Notes: generated from the sequence alone by a model not told the origin. Shown: positions 36,213 to 47,850, counted from the first letter of the stretch. The stretch: 64,000 bases of DNA from Desmodus rotundus (GCF_022682495.2 NC_071395.1:56125242-56189241); one strand, 5' to 3'. Made by a program: numbers and translations.

Positions 36213-36755
36213 TGGGGAGACCCGAGTTAGGGGGATCCACCTCCCTGGTTCTTGTCTCGCTCATGAGAGATGAATTCAGGTGAGAGACAACACAAGTAGC
36301 AGAAATGAGGTAGCAAGTTTCTTTATGAAACACACATGAGCAGGAAGCTGCAAGCAGGCACCCAGCTAGTCTGAGCGCCCAGCCTATTGGGGTTTTAGGG
36401 GTTGTATGCTTGCAACCAGCCTCTAGGCTCCCCTTCCTCCTCCCCTCTCCAGACCTTGGGATGAATACAGTTTCAAAAGCTTTCTTTCCCAGATAGTGGA
36501 AACATGCACACAGAATTTCTAGGCTCCCCTCCTCCTGTGCTATCGTGGTGTTTCTTGTGGATTTTGGGACATCTGGCAATCTTATCTGACCAGGACTCAG
36601 GACTTGGGACTACTGGATTAATGAGTGAGACATGTCTCCCTCCCCCTCTCTGCCTTGGTTTGCTGTATGTCCTGCCTAATGATTTCAAGGTTTCATATTC
36701 ACTGGGGAATTCGAAAAGAACCCTTTACTATTCACTTCAGTAATTCAGTCTCACA
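36213..36755 (-). repeat. Probable class I-type solo LTR, antisense
   Basis: On the minus strand it begins TGTGAGACTGAATTACTG near 36755 and ends GGGTCTCCCCA near 36213. Near the 3' end lie TGTTGTCTCTCACCTGAATTC and GAGCGAGACAAGAACC, a pattern seen in many mammalian class I LTRs. No coding sequence is evident within it. Confidence 0.6.
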
Positions 36756-37149
36756 ACATCTGGCTACTCCCTCTCTCCTTCTCCAGGGCATCAGGCAACA
36801 CCCCATCAGGGTTTCCAGCTACCTCTGGAGCCTTGCAGGATCTTCCTTTCCCCTTCCTCTCCAAAGGTCCCATTGTCCTGGGGCTTGGTCCTAGCATTCC
36901 TTCTCGTCTCCCTACATTTTTTTCATTAAGTAATCTCAACCACTTTTAAGGCTGAACAACAGCCATGACTCCAAAATTTTTACCTCCAGATTTGACCATT
37001 ATGTTGAACTTTAGAATCATGGACTTCCCAGCCTGGCAGCCTCACAGGCATTTTAAGTTTAAAGTGCTTGAAGTGAGATTGTTGTGTTCCTGTCCCCACC
37101 AGCCCCATGGGAACCTGCTTCTCCTTCAGAAGGGTCCTACATCTCAGTA

Positions 37150-37890
37150 AGTGACTCTGCCATGCACCCAGAGGCTCGAGCTGAACTTCTAAGAGTCGTC
37201 CTCATTCCTTTCTCCCTCACCACATCCAGTTGATCAGCAAGTTCTAGCACTGCTGAACGTGCCCCAATTCCACCTGCTCCTCTCCGTCTCCCCAAGTGTC
37301 ACCAACAGCCTCTTTAATGGACATTTTTGTTTTTCTTTTGCTTCCCACCCCAATAATCCATTTTCCATAAAACAACTAGGTTGATTTTTAATGCAAATCA
37401 GAACAAATCATGCCTCTGTACAAAGTCTTGTAATGCTTCTCCAGTACTTTACACTGTGTTGAGTTGCCCCATCATTGAGCCTCTGCAAATCTCTCCAACC
37501 TTATCTCCGATGCTCTACCACCCCATCCACCTCTGCTCCATGAACTTATCAGTTGCATCTGACTTCAGGATGTTCGTGCCAGCTGTTCCCTTGGCCTGAT
37601 GCTCTTTCTCTAGACCTTCACGAGGCTGCCCTTCCTTGTCATCTAGGTCTTAGCTTGAATGTCCTCTCATGAAGACCAGCTATCACTGCCCATTCCAAAG
37701 CAGGCTCAGTTTCATATCTATCAGGAAGTTTTATTAACTAATGCCTTGTTGTTTACTTCTTGTTTGTATCTCTCTCTACCAAGCAAAAAGAAAGCTCTGT
37801 TCATGAAAGCAAGAACCTGGATTAAAGCATTGTGTCTCTAGTGACAAGAATTGTGTCTGGAACACAGAATTTGCTTGATAAATATCATAG
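37150..37890 (+). repeat. L2 LINE 3' region, ancient
   Basis: Landmarks in order: GCAAATCAGAACAAATCATG, CTCTGCTCCATGAACTTATC, TTAGCTTGAATGTCCTCTC, TTTACTTCTTGTTTGTATC, GAAAGCTCTGTTCATGAAAGC and TTGCTTGATAAATATC. Their order matches an L2 3' end. Diverged and non-coding. Confidence 0.65.
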
Positions 37891-38270
37891 ATGCCTTTTC
37901 CTACATCCGTAGGATGCTATTAGCTGACTTCTCAAACAGAGTACTGGGAAAGGAAGGCTCCTGAGGCTAGAAAAAAGGCTTTTCAATTAAAACCGTCTTT
38001 AGCATTCTACTTCAACCAGATAAATCCAATACAGCAGGGAAATAACAGCATACTCAAAAGTGATAATTGCCAGAAACATTAACGAGATCACTTATATATT
38101 TCAAAAAATTCTACATCTAAACTCTTCTGACTATAAAAAAAATCCACTCACCTAAGATTTTAGCTGACTTAATTCATATGCTATGTCACTCCTGGTTAAA
38201 CATGGTGATTTTTAAATACATTAAGTAAAATGTAATCTTGTAACATCTACTAGTTTGTTATCTTTTAAAG

Positions 38271-38488
38271 CACAGGTGGCAAACACAAGGCCCGCAGGCT
38301 GAGTCCGGCCCTCCACCTTGTTTTATCTGGCCCGGCACCTTGTTTCTTTCTACCTGGCAGCAGCACCGAGCTCTCGCTTAACTGTTAAGGAGTAGTAACA
38401 TTTATACAGTCCTAAAATTACATTCGGCCCTTTGAAGGCAATTGCGAGGTTGATGTGGCCCCTGGTGAAAATGAGATTGACACCCCTG
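38271..38488. mobile_element. hAT-like MITE, about 218 bp
   Basis: Imperfect terminal inverted repeats (CACAGGTGGCAAAC at the left; CAGGGGTGTCAATC read inward from the right) enclose a body with GGCCCGCAGGC and CATTCGGCCCTTTG segments. The 8-bp flanks TTTTAAAG (38263-38270) and TATTAAAG (38489-38496) match at 7 of 8, as for hAT TSDs. No transposase. Confidence 0.82.
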
Positions 38489-39023
38489 TATTAAAGTATC
38501 GCAAAGAGTAGCTCACCTGCACTCTTAGGTTTATAAGACTTAAAATAATTTTTAACTTTTCTCCTCTTTTTCTCACATCCTTCTCCATCCTACCATGTCC
38601 CCACGTCCTAACCCAAAAAACAACGCTCACTTCCGGCCCACTTTTCTTTTCTTTTTTTTAATATATTTATTGATTATGCTATTACAGTTGTCCCATTTTC
38701 CCCCCCCACTCCACTCCATCTTGCCCACCCCCTCCCTCCCACATTCCCCCCCTATAGTTCATGTCCATAGGTCATACTTATAAGTTCTTTGGCTTCTACA
38801 TTTCCTACACTATTTTTACCCTCCCCCTGTCTATTTTCCACCTATCATCTATGCTACTTATTCTCTGTACCTTTCCCCCCCTCTCCCCATCCCATTCCCC
38901 TAATGACAACCCTCATATTCTAGTTGTTTGCCTAGTTCGCTCTCGTTTTTGTTTTATGTGTGGCCGTTAATAACTGTGAGTTTGCTGTCGTTTTTACTGT
39001 TCCTATTTTTGATCTTCTTTTTC

Positions 39024-39755
39024 TTAGGTAACTCCCTTTAACATTTCATATAATAAGGGCTTGGTGATGATGAACTTCTTTAACTTGACCTTATCTGAGA
39101 AGCACTTTATCTTCCCTTCCATTCTAAGTGATAGCTTTGATGGATACAGTAATCTTGGATGTAGGTCCTTGCGTTTAATCTTGGGTAATGTAATTATGAT
39201 GTGCCTTGGCGTGTTCCTCCTTGGGTCCAGCTTCTTTGGGACTCTCTGAGCTTCCTGGACTTCCCGGAAGTCTATTTCCTTTGCCAGACTGGGGAAGTTC
39301 TCCTTCATTATTTGTTCAAATAAGTTTTCCATTTTTTGTTCTTCCTCTTCTCCTTCTGGCACCCCTATAATTCGGATGTTGGAACATTTCAAGGTGTCCT
39401 GGAGGTTACTAAGCCTCTCCTCATTTTTCCGAATTCTTGTTTCATCATTCTTTTCTGGTTGGATGTTTCTTTCTTCCTTCTGGTCCACACCATTGATTTG
39501 AGTCCCAGTTTCCTTCGCATCACTATTGGTTCCCTGTACATTTTCCTTTGTTTCTCTTGGCATAGGCTTCATTTTTTCATCTACTTTTCGACCAAATTCA
39601 ACTAATTCTGTGAGCCTCTTAATAACCAGTGTTTTGAACTGTGCATCTGACAGGTTGGCTATCTCTTCCTCGCTTAGTTGTATTTTTTCTGGAGCTTTGA
39701 AGCGTTCTGTCATTTGGCCATTTTTTTTTTTTTTTTTTTTTTTGCCTTGGCTCAT
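39024..39755 (-). CDS. HAL1-like ORF1 protein with internal deletion (intact frame)
   Basis: A 243-codon intact frame related to L1 ORF1p, the trimeric RNA-binding chaperone of L1 particles. In order: a basic start (MSQG then seven Lys, residues 5-11, encoded by a 23-base A run); a predicted coiled coil (about 25-120) rich in Glu, Lys and Leu; the RRM start (NIRIIGVPEG, 126-135) through NTPRHIIITLPK (181-192); then directly RLLYPSKLSLRMEGKI (201-216) and FIITKPLLYEMLKGV. In ordinary L1 ORF1p about 50 residues (end of the RRM and first part of the C-terminal domain) separate LPK from the ...QPR-LYPAKLSF block; here they are missing in frame. RNA binding may be reduced. Whether it is translated is unknown. 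Confidence 0.85.
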   Translation of the reverse strand: MSQGKKKKKKKNGQMTERFKAPEKIQLSEEEIANLSDAQFKTLVIKRLTELVEFGRKVDEKMKPMPRETKENVQGTNSDAKETGTQINGVDQKEERNIQPEKNDETRIRKNEERLSNLQDTLKCSNIRIIGVPEGEEEEQKMENLFEQIMKENFPSLAKEIDFREVQEAQRVPKKLDPRRNTPRHIIITLPKIKRKDLHPRLLYPSKLSLRMEGKIKCFSDKVKLKKFIITKPLLYEMLKGVT

Positions 39756-40464
39756 CTGTTATTTTAAGGGGCGGAGCCTTAGGTGTTCACCGGGGCGGGG
39801 TAATGCTGGTCACAGCGCTGTGATGCTGTACGTGGGGGAGGGGCCGAGTGGGAGCAATGGCGCCCGCCTCACTCTCCTCCGGCTTTCAATCTTTCACTCC
39901 GCCACCACAATCAAACTGGGCCACTCTGGTGCTGGTTCCCGAGTAAGTGGGCCTGTGCACACTCTAGGCCCCTGTGGGTCTCTCCAACAACCTCTCCTGT
40001 GAGGCTGGGAGTCTCTCCTGCTGCCGCCCCAACTCCCACGGGCGTTTTCAATCAGAGGTTTGAGGCTTTATTTCCCGGAACTGGAGCCCTGGGTTACGAG
40101 GTCTGCTTCCCTCCCCGCCGTTTGTCCGGTTTATCTGTGGGCGAATGGGGGGCCGCAGGGTGCTACCCGCTGCTCTGCCTGCCCCGTTCTCCGCCACTCT
40201 GAGTCCGGCCCTCTGGGTTTATCTGTGTAAATGTGGGGCCGCAGGGTCTCCTAGTGCTCAGACTGCCTGCGCCATTTGTCCCACACTCTGCCAGTCTCAG
40301 TCCCGCCACAGCCACGCGAGTCCTCTCCACCCTGGTGCCCGTCTCCGCCCCTCCTACCAGTCTGGATGAATGTTTATTTTCTATTTCCTTGGTGTTGGTC
40401 CCCCCTTGCTGTTCGATTCTCTGTCAGTTCTGGTTGTGCGAGGAGGCGCAGTGTGTCTACGTAT

Positions 40465-40475
40465 GCCGCCATCTT
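40465..40475 (-). promoter_or_regulatory. YY1-type site at the HAL1 copy A 5' end
   Basis: AAGATGGCGGC on the minus strand, about 12-20 bases inside the element. In human L1 a YY1 site at the same place directs accurate transcription start. This copy matches the YY1 core fully. Confidence 0.6.
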
Positions 40476-40496
40476 GGTTCTCCCCAGCCCACTTTT

Positions 40497-41149
40497 TGAT
40501 CCCTGGGAGTTTATAGCACAATAAAGGGAAAGGCATCTACCTGCAAAGGGCAACTGCTGCAGAATATCAGATCCTGCTATGTAAGGGGGCCCTTTCGCCC
40601 CTTTTCAATGGATTTCTGATGCAAGAGGAAAGGCTCAAGTCCTATACACCAGGGAGAATCTGGAACACCATTCCAAAAGAAAGCTTGATTTTGTCTTTTC
40701 ATCAGCAGTGTTTAAAGGGGCCATAAATAGATTCAGGTAACACAGGGCACACCCATGCACTGATCTAGTTGGTCGTACCCTTCCCCCACCTTTCAGTGTG
40801 GACAGGTCACTAGACATCAGCCAGAAAGGTGCAACAGGCTGTCCCAAGATGGACAAAGCAAGAAAAGCTACCAGAGGGGGTTTACCAACTGAGTGATGAC
40901 CCAGCCCACAGAAAGTGGCCTACCTGTCATTGGGCAAGTGCCAGAGCAGAAGAGTCAAGCTCTGACATTTCAGCATCGTCCCCTTAGTGCTAGGTCCCTG
41001 TAGAGCAGTGTTTACCTAGTTCTCTAAGTGATCCTTGTGTCTGTTAAGCTATGGCAATGTGGCTCTAGTTCATTTACATGTCGCCTTGCTATGTACCTCT
41101 TGGGTTAAACCATTAGGAAGAGGAATAAGGAAATCTTGTACAATAAATT
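40497..41149. other. Unique intergenic sequence
   Basis: No gene or repeat recognised. Confidence 0.45.
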
Positions 41150-41280
41150 CAAGTCCTTTTTTGACATCTACTTTCGTGACCTCAAGTAAGACACTTAACT
41201 GTTCCAGGTCCCCTTTCCTCCCTGGGAGTTTGTAGGGATTGAATGAGCTTGCAGATGAACATGTACCCTATAAACCACAC
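41150..41280 (+). repeat. MIR SINE fragment
   Basis: GTGACCTCAAGTAAGACACTTAACTG and GGGATTGAATGAGCTTGC-like segments correspond to the MIR core and 3' part. Confidence 0.5.
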
Positions 41281-41494
41281 AAAGGAATAAATTAATGTGA
41301 GTAAGATAATTATCACTAGTACACTATGTATTCGTATAATACTCTGAGGCATTCCTTTGGCTATAAAAAGCATTTCTGGTTTGAATGTGCAGACATACTT
41401 GCAGCAATAAGCATTCATATACACATCTCCTCTTCATTAGGCTCTTGGTTTTCTCCAAGGTAAAGTTCTCCAGTGGGAATAACAGGAACTGCTA

Positions 41495-41640
41495 GATATT
41501 ACTGAGAACTTACCGTACACCATGCACATACGCACTGGAGGTCTTCTCTCTTGTCATCTCAAAACAACTCAAATAAGAAAACAGGCTCAGAGGACTGAAG
41601 TCACTTATCAAAGCTGCACATCTCTCAGTGGTGGCTGTCA
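41495..41640 (-). repeat. MIR SINE fragment, antisense
   Basis: TTACTGAGAACTTACCGTACACCATGC and AACAGGCTCAGAGGACTGAAGTCAC-like segments match a reverse-complement MIR. Confidence 0.55.
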
Positions 41641-42640
41641 TGTCACCAGACGGGGACCAGGCCAAGGCGGGTCTGCCCTAGCACAGTCTAGAATGTGTGG
41701 GTTCTTGACTTCATGCAGGAAAGATTTCACAATATGAGTCCAGGTGATTTTGAGAGTACATGTATTAAAGCTGGGGACAGTGGGACAAAGGAAGGGCTCA
41801 GATAGAAGAGGCAAGATCACAGCAACAGGAGTGAGCCAAGGCAGAGCAGTCTTGGCCTGTTAGAAAGTCACAGAGGCAGAAGGAGTGAGCCAGCTGGGTC
41901 GTGTGGACTCAGGAAGCAAGTTATAGAGGCAAAAGGGGGCCCTGGAGACAAGCTCAGGGGTTAAGCCTGGGATGAGGTGCTACTGCCCAGTGCTTCACTG
42001 GTTGCCAGTCTCATGGGGACCCTTAATGTAAAGGGAAAGAAAGCAAAGACACATGCCTAAGGAAAGAAGGGGATTCACGGGCATCCTCAAGGGAGAGCAC
42101 ACACTGGGTCCTTTGTCTTAAGGGTTTTTCATCTGTTTTCTGAAGGAGGGTGTTTCAGGGGAGATTTCAGGGGAAGGTCTCAACAGAACATCCAACAGCT
42201 TCCCAGGGATGTCCTTTGATGTGCGGATGCATCAGATTGAGCCTGCAGGGAGTTGGGGATCATTCTCTGGTCAGCCTCACGTTTATCTTGGATTTGTCTG
42301 GTTCTAATTGGGGTGTTTTTGTTATTTATTCCCCTGACTTCGTCTGTCTTGGGGTTTGCCTGACCCTATGGTACCATCTGGGTCTCTGTTCTCTCTCTCC
42401 CTGACTGGGGGGATTTAAGCTGCTCACTCTCCAGATGGGGAGGTGAGATGTGAGCCATTTGCTCCTCAGTGTCCTTAGGGAAGATAACATCTTGTGATTT
42501 ATTATCATGGCCACATGTTCAGCCATCTGTCTCAGTTTCCCCATCCCACTAGCCAAGGAATGCCCCAACTCCTTATTAACCTGCCTCAATCCAACCCCAC
42601 AGCCTCTGCGCTTGACCGTCATTTCAAACCACCAGAACTG
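41641..42640. repeat. Possible degraded LTR element
   Basis: Segments such as GGGTTCTTGACTTCATGCAGG, AAGATTTCACAATATGAGTCC and TTGAGAGTACATGTATTAAAGC recall mammalian LTR sequence. I could not set ends or find a TSD, so this is weak. Confidence 0.25.
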
Positions 42641-42872
42641 AACTGAATTGGCACTCCTACAGTAATATAGTTTATATGTCAGTCAACTACCTAACATTCA
42701 CTGTGCCAAGGCAAATGTGAGAAACTGGATGATTGTAGGTGAATCAGCTGAAAGAATTAGTGCAACAGTTTGAAGTCCCTGAGAACAAGAGGAGCCATTC
42801 CCATTCCTCTCAAGAGCTGTAATGGCAGAAAGAGCCACAAACATCCTAGGGCCTCAAAACTTTTCATAATGG

Positions 42873-44848
42873 GCTGCTCAGTGCTCGAGGCATAGGTGCG
42901 CTGCGGTGTTTGAGTCTTGTCGCTAGTCCACCAGTGTGCACGTGCGCCGACATGGCCTCAAACAACTATACCCAACAAGCAAACCTAAGCTATGGGGCCT
43001 ACCCCACCCAGTCTGGGCAGGTTTATTCTCAGCAGAGCAATCAGCCCTATGGACAGCAGGGTTATGGTAGCTACAGCCAGTCAGGGAACACTTCAGGCTG
43101 TGGCCAGAGCACCTATAGTTCTTATGGACAGACCCGGAACACAGGCTATGGCACTCAGTCAGCTCCCCAGGGATATGGCTCAGCTGGTGGCTATGCTGGT
43201 GGCCAGAGTTCTCAGTCATCTTATGCACAGCAGTCCTACTCTGGCTATGGCCAGCAGCCAGCTCCTAGCAGCACCTCTGGAAGTTACAGTACCAGTTCTC
43301 AGAGCAGCAACTGTGGGCAGCCCCTGAGCAGGGGGCTATGGTCAGCAGTCTGGCTATGGTGGACAGCAGCCTAGCTATGGACAGCAGCAAAGCTCCTATA
43401 ATCCCCCTCAGGGCTATGGACAGCCGAACCAGTACAACAGTAGCAGTGGAGGTGGCGGAGGGGGAGGGGGTGGTGGAGGTAACTATGGTCAAGATCAGTC
43501 CTCCATGAGTGGTGGCGGCACTAGTGGCAGTTATGGCAATCAGGATCAGAGTGGTGGTGGTGGCAGTGGCTATGGGGGAGGCCAGCAGGACCATGGGGGA
43601 TGAGGCTGGGGCAGTGGCAGTGGTTACAACCACAGCAGTGGTGGCTATGAACCCAGAGGTCATGGAGGTGGCCGTGGAGGAAGAGGCAACATGGACGGAA
43701 GTGACCGTGGTGGCTTCAATAAATTTGGTGGCCCTTGGGACCAAGGATCACATCATGACTCTGAACAGGATAATTCAGACAACACCACCATCTTCATGCA
43801 AGGCCTGGGTGAGAATGTTACAATTGAGTCTGTGCATGATTACTTCAAGCAGACTGGTATTATTAAGATAAATAAGAAAACGGGACAACCCATGATTATT
43901 CTGTATACAGACAGGGAAATGGGCAAGCTGAAGGGAGAGGCAACAGTATCATTTGATGACCCACCTTCTGCTAAAGCAGCTATTGACTGGTTTGATGGTA
44001 AAGAATTCTCTGAGAATCCTATTAAGGCCTCATTTGCTACTCGGCGAGCAGATTTCAATCGGGGTGGTGGCAATGGTCGTTGAGGCCGAGGGCGAGGAGG
44101 ACCCATGGGCCGTGGAGGCTATGGAGGTGGTGGCAGTAGTGGTGGTGGCAGTGGAGGACAGCAGCGAGCTGGGGGCTGGAAGTGTCCTAATTCTACATGT
44201 GAGAACATGAACTTCTCTTGGAGGAAGGAATGTGGCCAGTGTAGGGCCCCTACCCTAGATGGCCCAGTAGGGGGACCAGGAGGCTCTCATAGGGAAGGTA
44301 GCTATGGAGATGATCAACACAGTGGCAGAGGAGGCTATGATCGGGGTGGCTACCAAGGCTGAGGCGGGGACCATGGGGGCTTCCGAGGGGGCCAGGGTGG
44401 TGAGGACAGAGGTGGCTTTGGCCCTGGAAAGATGGACTCCAGGGGTGACCGCAGACAGGATCACAAGGAGAGACCATATTAACCTGCCTGCTGAGGTTCT
44501 GGAACAGCTTTTCTTCTATACCCAGTGTTACCCTCATTATTTTGTAACCTTCCAACTCCTGATCACGCATGGTTTTTTGTGTCAGACTATGTAATTGGAA
44601 CCATATCTCTGGTTCCGATTAAAAACCATCATTTTAGTTAAATTTTCTTCCTCTACCTCCTCTTCAGAAGATTGATGTCTGGGTCAGGAATGTGGGGCGT
44701 TTTTCTTCAGGTCATCCTGCTTAGCAGGAACTGGAATAAAATGTCTGGTGCTTGGTCTAAGGGAGAAAAGGTCAAGCAGTCTCCTTGAAAGTAGAGATTA
44801 AACTTTTTCTCTCATCACAAAAAACCAAACCAAAACAAAACAAAACAC
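42873..44848 (+). pseudogene. FUS: Processed pseudogene of FUS (RNA-binding protein FUS/TLS)
   Basis: An intronless copy of FUS mRNA with a 5' UTR remnant, an ATG at 42952, a 3' UTR and an A-rich tail (44818-44848). The perfect 13-bp TSD CTTTTCATAATGG lies at 42860-42872 and 44849-44861, showing L1-mediated retroposition. Domains in order: SYGQ-rich prion-like region (42952-43440, frame broken near 43325); Gly-rich tract; TGA at 43601-43603; RRM (about 43780-44060) ending in TGA at 44081-44083; RGG; RanBP2-type zinc finger with all four Cys (44180-44255); TGA at 44360-44362; natural TAA at 44480-44482. Two of the three early stops look like CGA-to-TGA decay of Arg codons. The parent binds RNA in the nucleus in splicing and transcription; this copy cannot make it. 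Distinct from EWSR1 and TAF15 by N terminus and RRM. Confidence 0.95.
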
Positions 44849-44861
44849 CTTTTCATAATGG

Positions 44862-47589
44862 TTTCCACATTCTAGCTGCTGACAGCGACTTCAGCCTTTA
44901 TGTTCAGTCTGCCAGGTTGCTACTGTAGGGCCAACAAACTCACAGGAGTCTGTTCTTTTTAGTATTTCAATAGTATTTTCTTTTTCACTTTCTCAAAGAG
45001 ACAAAGAAAAAAACTCCCATGTTTGCTTTTACCCTTTATCAACAGTCTGATTTACTACAAAGAAAACAGGTGGAGGAAAAATGTCAATCTACTAATGCTA
45101 GTTATCAGATTAACAATTACAGAGCCTTTTGCCAGTATTTTTTCTGCAGTCTCCAGTGTTCTCCAAGTGTGATCTTTGGATCAATCCTTTGCATCCACGT
45201 TTGGGTTTGCACGGCACCCCCAGCGTCGGGTGTGCTCTCTCTTACTCCACCCCACCCGCAAAAGGCTTTTAGCCAAAATCCGATGCTCTCAAATGAAAGG
45301 CCTTGCTGAGTGAGCCCCATGTGGCCTGGCCGGGAAGAGGGGACTCTGGATCCCTTCCCCATGTGGTGCCGGTGCTGTGTCCAGGTCCCACCCTGAGCTG
45401 TGCAGCCAATATCTGGGAAACATGAAATGTGGTAGCTCTTGTTTGTGACGCTCCTTGCTGTGTTCCTGGCACATCTGAACACACTGAATTTTTAACTCAT
45501 ATCTGAACCCTTGATTTTGTTGAATATTTACCTTTTCCCCCGATGGTGGGCTTACTAGAGATATCCTTGAATGAAGAGATTCTTTATACATTTTGTGGAA
45601 CATTATATCTGTCCTTTGCTTAACCTCAGCCCTGCTCTAGAATTTATGACCTTTGCCCCCTAACAAAAGCACATGTATCTAAAATTCAACCTGTGTAACA
45701 GCTGATCAACATATTTGAGAAGATACACGAAAGACATGTTAGCTTGCATCAGTGTTATAGCAATGTGTACACAAGAATAGAAATTAAAACAAATCCCCAT
45801 TAGTGACTTTCCTATGTAAATTAAAAGTGGGAGGGGAGAGATGATTGTTCTCTGTTGCCAAGAGCACAGACAGGAAGCATGGGTAGGGATGACTCTGCAA
45901 CCTCAAAAGCGATCATCACTGTGGCCTTATAGGACACATGATCAGCCCTTCTCAGCTCCTTGAGAGTTTCCGCTGGCATGGGTTCAGGAAACTCAAGGCC
46001 ACGCCAGGTATTTGCAGGTGTTCTGACCTCCGTCACCATTGGTTTCTTTCACATAGCTCGGAAAACAGACTATAAAATAAGTGCTTGTTTTTTTTAATAT
46101 AGTTCTTAAAATATTGATGAATGTTGCTTCTTTGATATATGTAAGGAAATCATAACTGAATATTATTTCTTAACACAAAATGCCTTAAAATATCTTTATA
46201 AAACATTTAATATAAAGTAATGGTAAATTTTAAAATGCTACATTATTTTGTAATTGATCTAATGATAATCCATTCAACAAAACAAAACATTCAACGTCAA
46301 CAAAATTTGTGCAATTTTGAACCTGAATATTATGGGTTTTTAATGAAGGTCCAATTTCACAATTCAACATGAATACTGAGGAACCTTTTATGAGTCTAGT
46401 GAAAAAAACCAAAATATAGATCATTGCTGTATCACATACCTTTGGTTGCCAATAGCTTTCTTTGTTCACAGTCAAATGCCTAAAAATAAAACAGAAAAAA
46501 AAAATCTTCATTGGCAGTTTTTCCAAATCTCATACCAACACTCCATGATTAGGGAAAATGATTTTGACTACAGTCCATCGGTCTGCCTGAGACACATGCT
46601 AAGCTTTGCACCATAATGTGTCATTAATTCATTGCAAGTCTGATCAATTTAAACATGTTTTTCAAGCTAATTAATTAGAATAATAAATTACTACTTCTGG
46701 CTTCATGCCAGTGACAAGAGTTAGAAATTTTCCTTCAAAAGGAAAAAAAATACCTATTTACTAAGAATATTTAAAACACCAGGACAAGTATATGCTAAAG
46801 TATAGTATAACTTAATAATGGGTATACTAAATTTCAAAATAATGCATTACTAAAACACTTTCAGGTTACCTACTGCCCTCCCTTCTTTCTCAAAATCTCC
46901 TCTTCAAAGTGTGGCCTGAAGTGGTGTAATGTCCAGATAACTGAAGAAATTATTTAGCCTAATTGGAACAGTCATTGCTTTTGAAATGAAATAAATGGCA
47001 ATGTCCATCTTTAAGCTACATTGCCATTAAGAAATACAATAAAATCAACCCTAGTTATCTTTTATTGCAAAGGAGTAGAAAGGCACTATCCATTCTTCCC
47101 AGTCACATTGAATAAGTGGCTAATGACACGGTCAGGTCTACATACACACCAAGGAAGGTGGTCATGAAGAAAGTAGTCTGGATATAACTGCATCTCAAAT
47201 GCTAACTCAGAGTTCTCGACACCCTAGCTCAGTGACAAGCTAAGCCTCGATTTAAGAATTTGTTGAAGGCCTACCAGGAGGGTCAAGAACCAGGTGGCAG
47301 GAGCTCTTTGCCCCTTTGCCAAGGAGGACTACATCACCACATGCAGGGGCCATGCCCCGATTGTTTATATTCTGAGAGTGAATGTGCCCCCAGTATTAAT
47401 TAGGCCCAGATAATGCAGATCCGAATAATCCTGACCCCGACAAACCAGGATGGGTGAACCTGGCAGTCGATCGGCAAAGCCAGATTTTTAGAGAACACAG
47501 TTTGATGATGTTTTTGAAATCCTAAAATGTCTAAAATGGCATTGGGGTTTAAATAAACTTAATGAGTAATGTCTAAGGGCAAGGTGTGG
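44862..47589. other. Unique intergenic sequence
   Basis: Largely AT-rich single-copy-looking DNA. I recognise no gene; frames at 45117-45603 (minus) overlap each other and follow composition. Confidence 0.45.
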
Positions 47590-47850
47590 GAAGATCCTAA
47601 CTTCACTTGTTCAATAAATATTGAATATTTACTGAGCGCCTCTGGTTAAAGAGACTGGGCTGCACTTTGGGGAAGAACATAACGACTCATCAAAAATGAC
47701 CTATAGCCTCAAAGCAGGTAGAGTCTTAGCAGGGATGCGTAAGAGAAATAAGTACAAAATAAATCAGGAAGTGAGATATGTGTGAGGAGAGAACTGGAGA
47801 CATGGCACTCCAAGAACAGTCAGGAGTCAGAGGCGGCTTCAGCCAAGGGC
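47590..47850 (-). repeat. L2-like ancient LINE 3' end, antisense
   Basis: TTGTTCAATAAATATTGAATATTTACTG and GGCTGCACTTTGGGGAAG-like segments followed by GACATGGCACTCCAAGAAC match the reverse complement of an L2 3' end. Confidence 0.5.

Larger units (their letters stand above)
38646..40486 (-). mobile_element. Young full-length HAL1-like (ORF1-only) element, copy A
   Basis: This is a 1.84-kb minus-strand unit: GC-rich 5' UTR (40486-39756), one ORF1 (39755-39024), a 378-bp 3' UTR with a C-rich run on the plus strand, and a 3' tip complementary to AATAGCATAATCAATAAATAT. There is no ORF2. A 10-bp TSD, GCCCACTTTT, lies at 38636-38645 and 40487-40496. HAL1 is a known class of L1-derived elements encoding only ORF1. 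The 5' terminus matches copy B (GAGAACCAAGATGGCGGC), so both look full length. It must rely on enzymes from other LINEs. Confidence 0.88.

Noticed and set aside
39722..39743. Poly(T) run as a possible separate poly(A) tail of another insertion
   Set aside because: It lies at the same place in both HAL1-like copies, so it is part of the element and not a separate insertion end.
43265..43744. 159-codon minus-strand Thr/Ala/Ser-rich frame
   Set aside because: Antisense of the Gly-rich part of the FUS pseudogene.
42952..44482. A functional FUS/EWSR1/TAF15 family gene
   Set aside because: No introns, a 13-bp TSD, an A-rich tail, a frameshift and three premature stops show a processed pseudogene.
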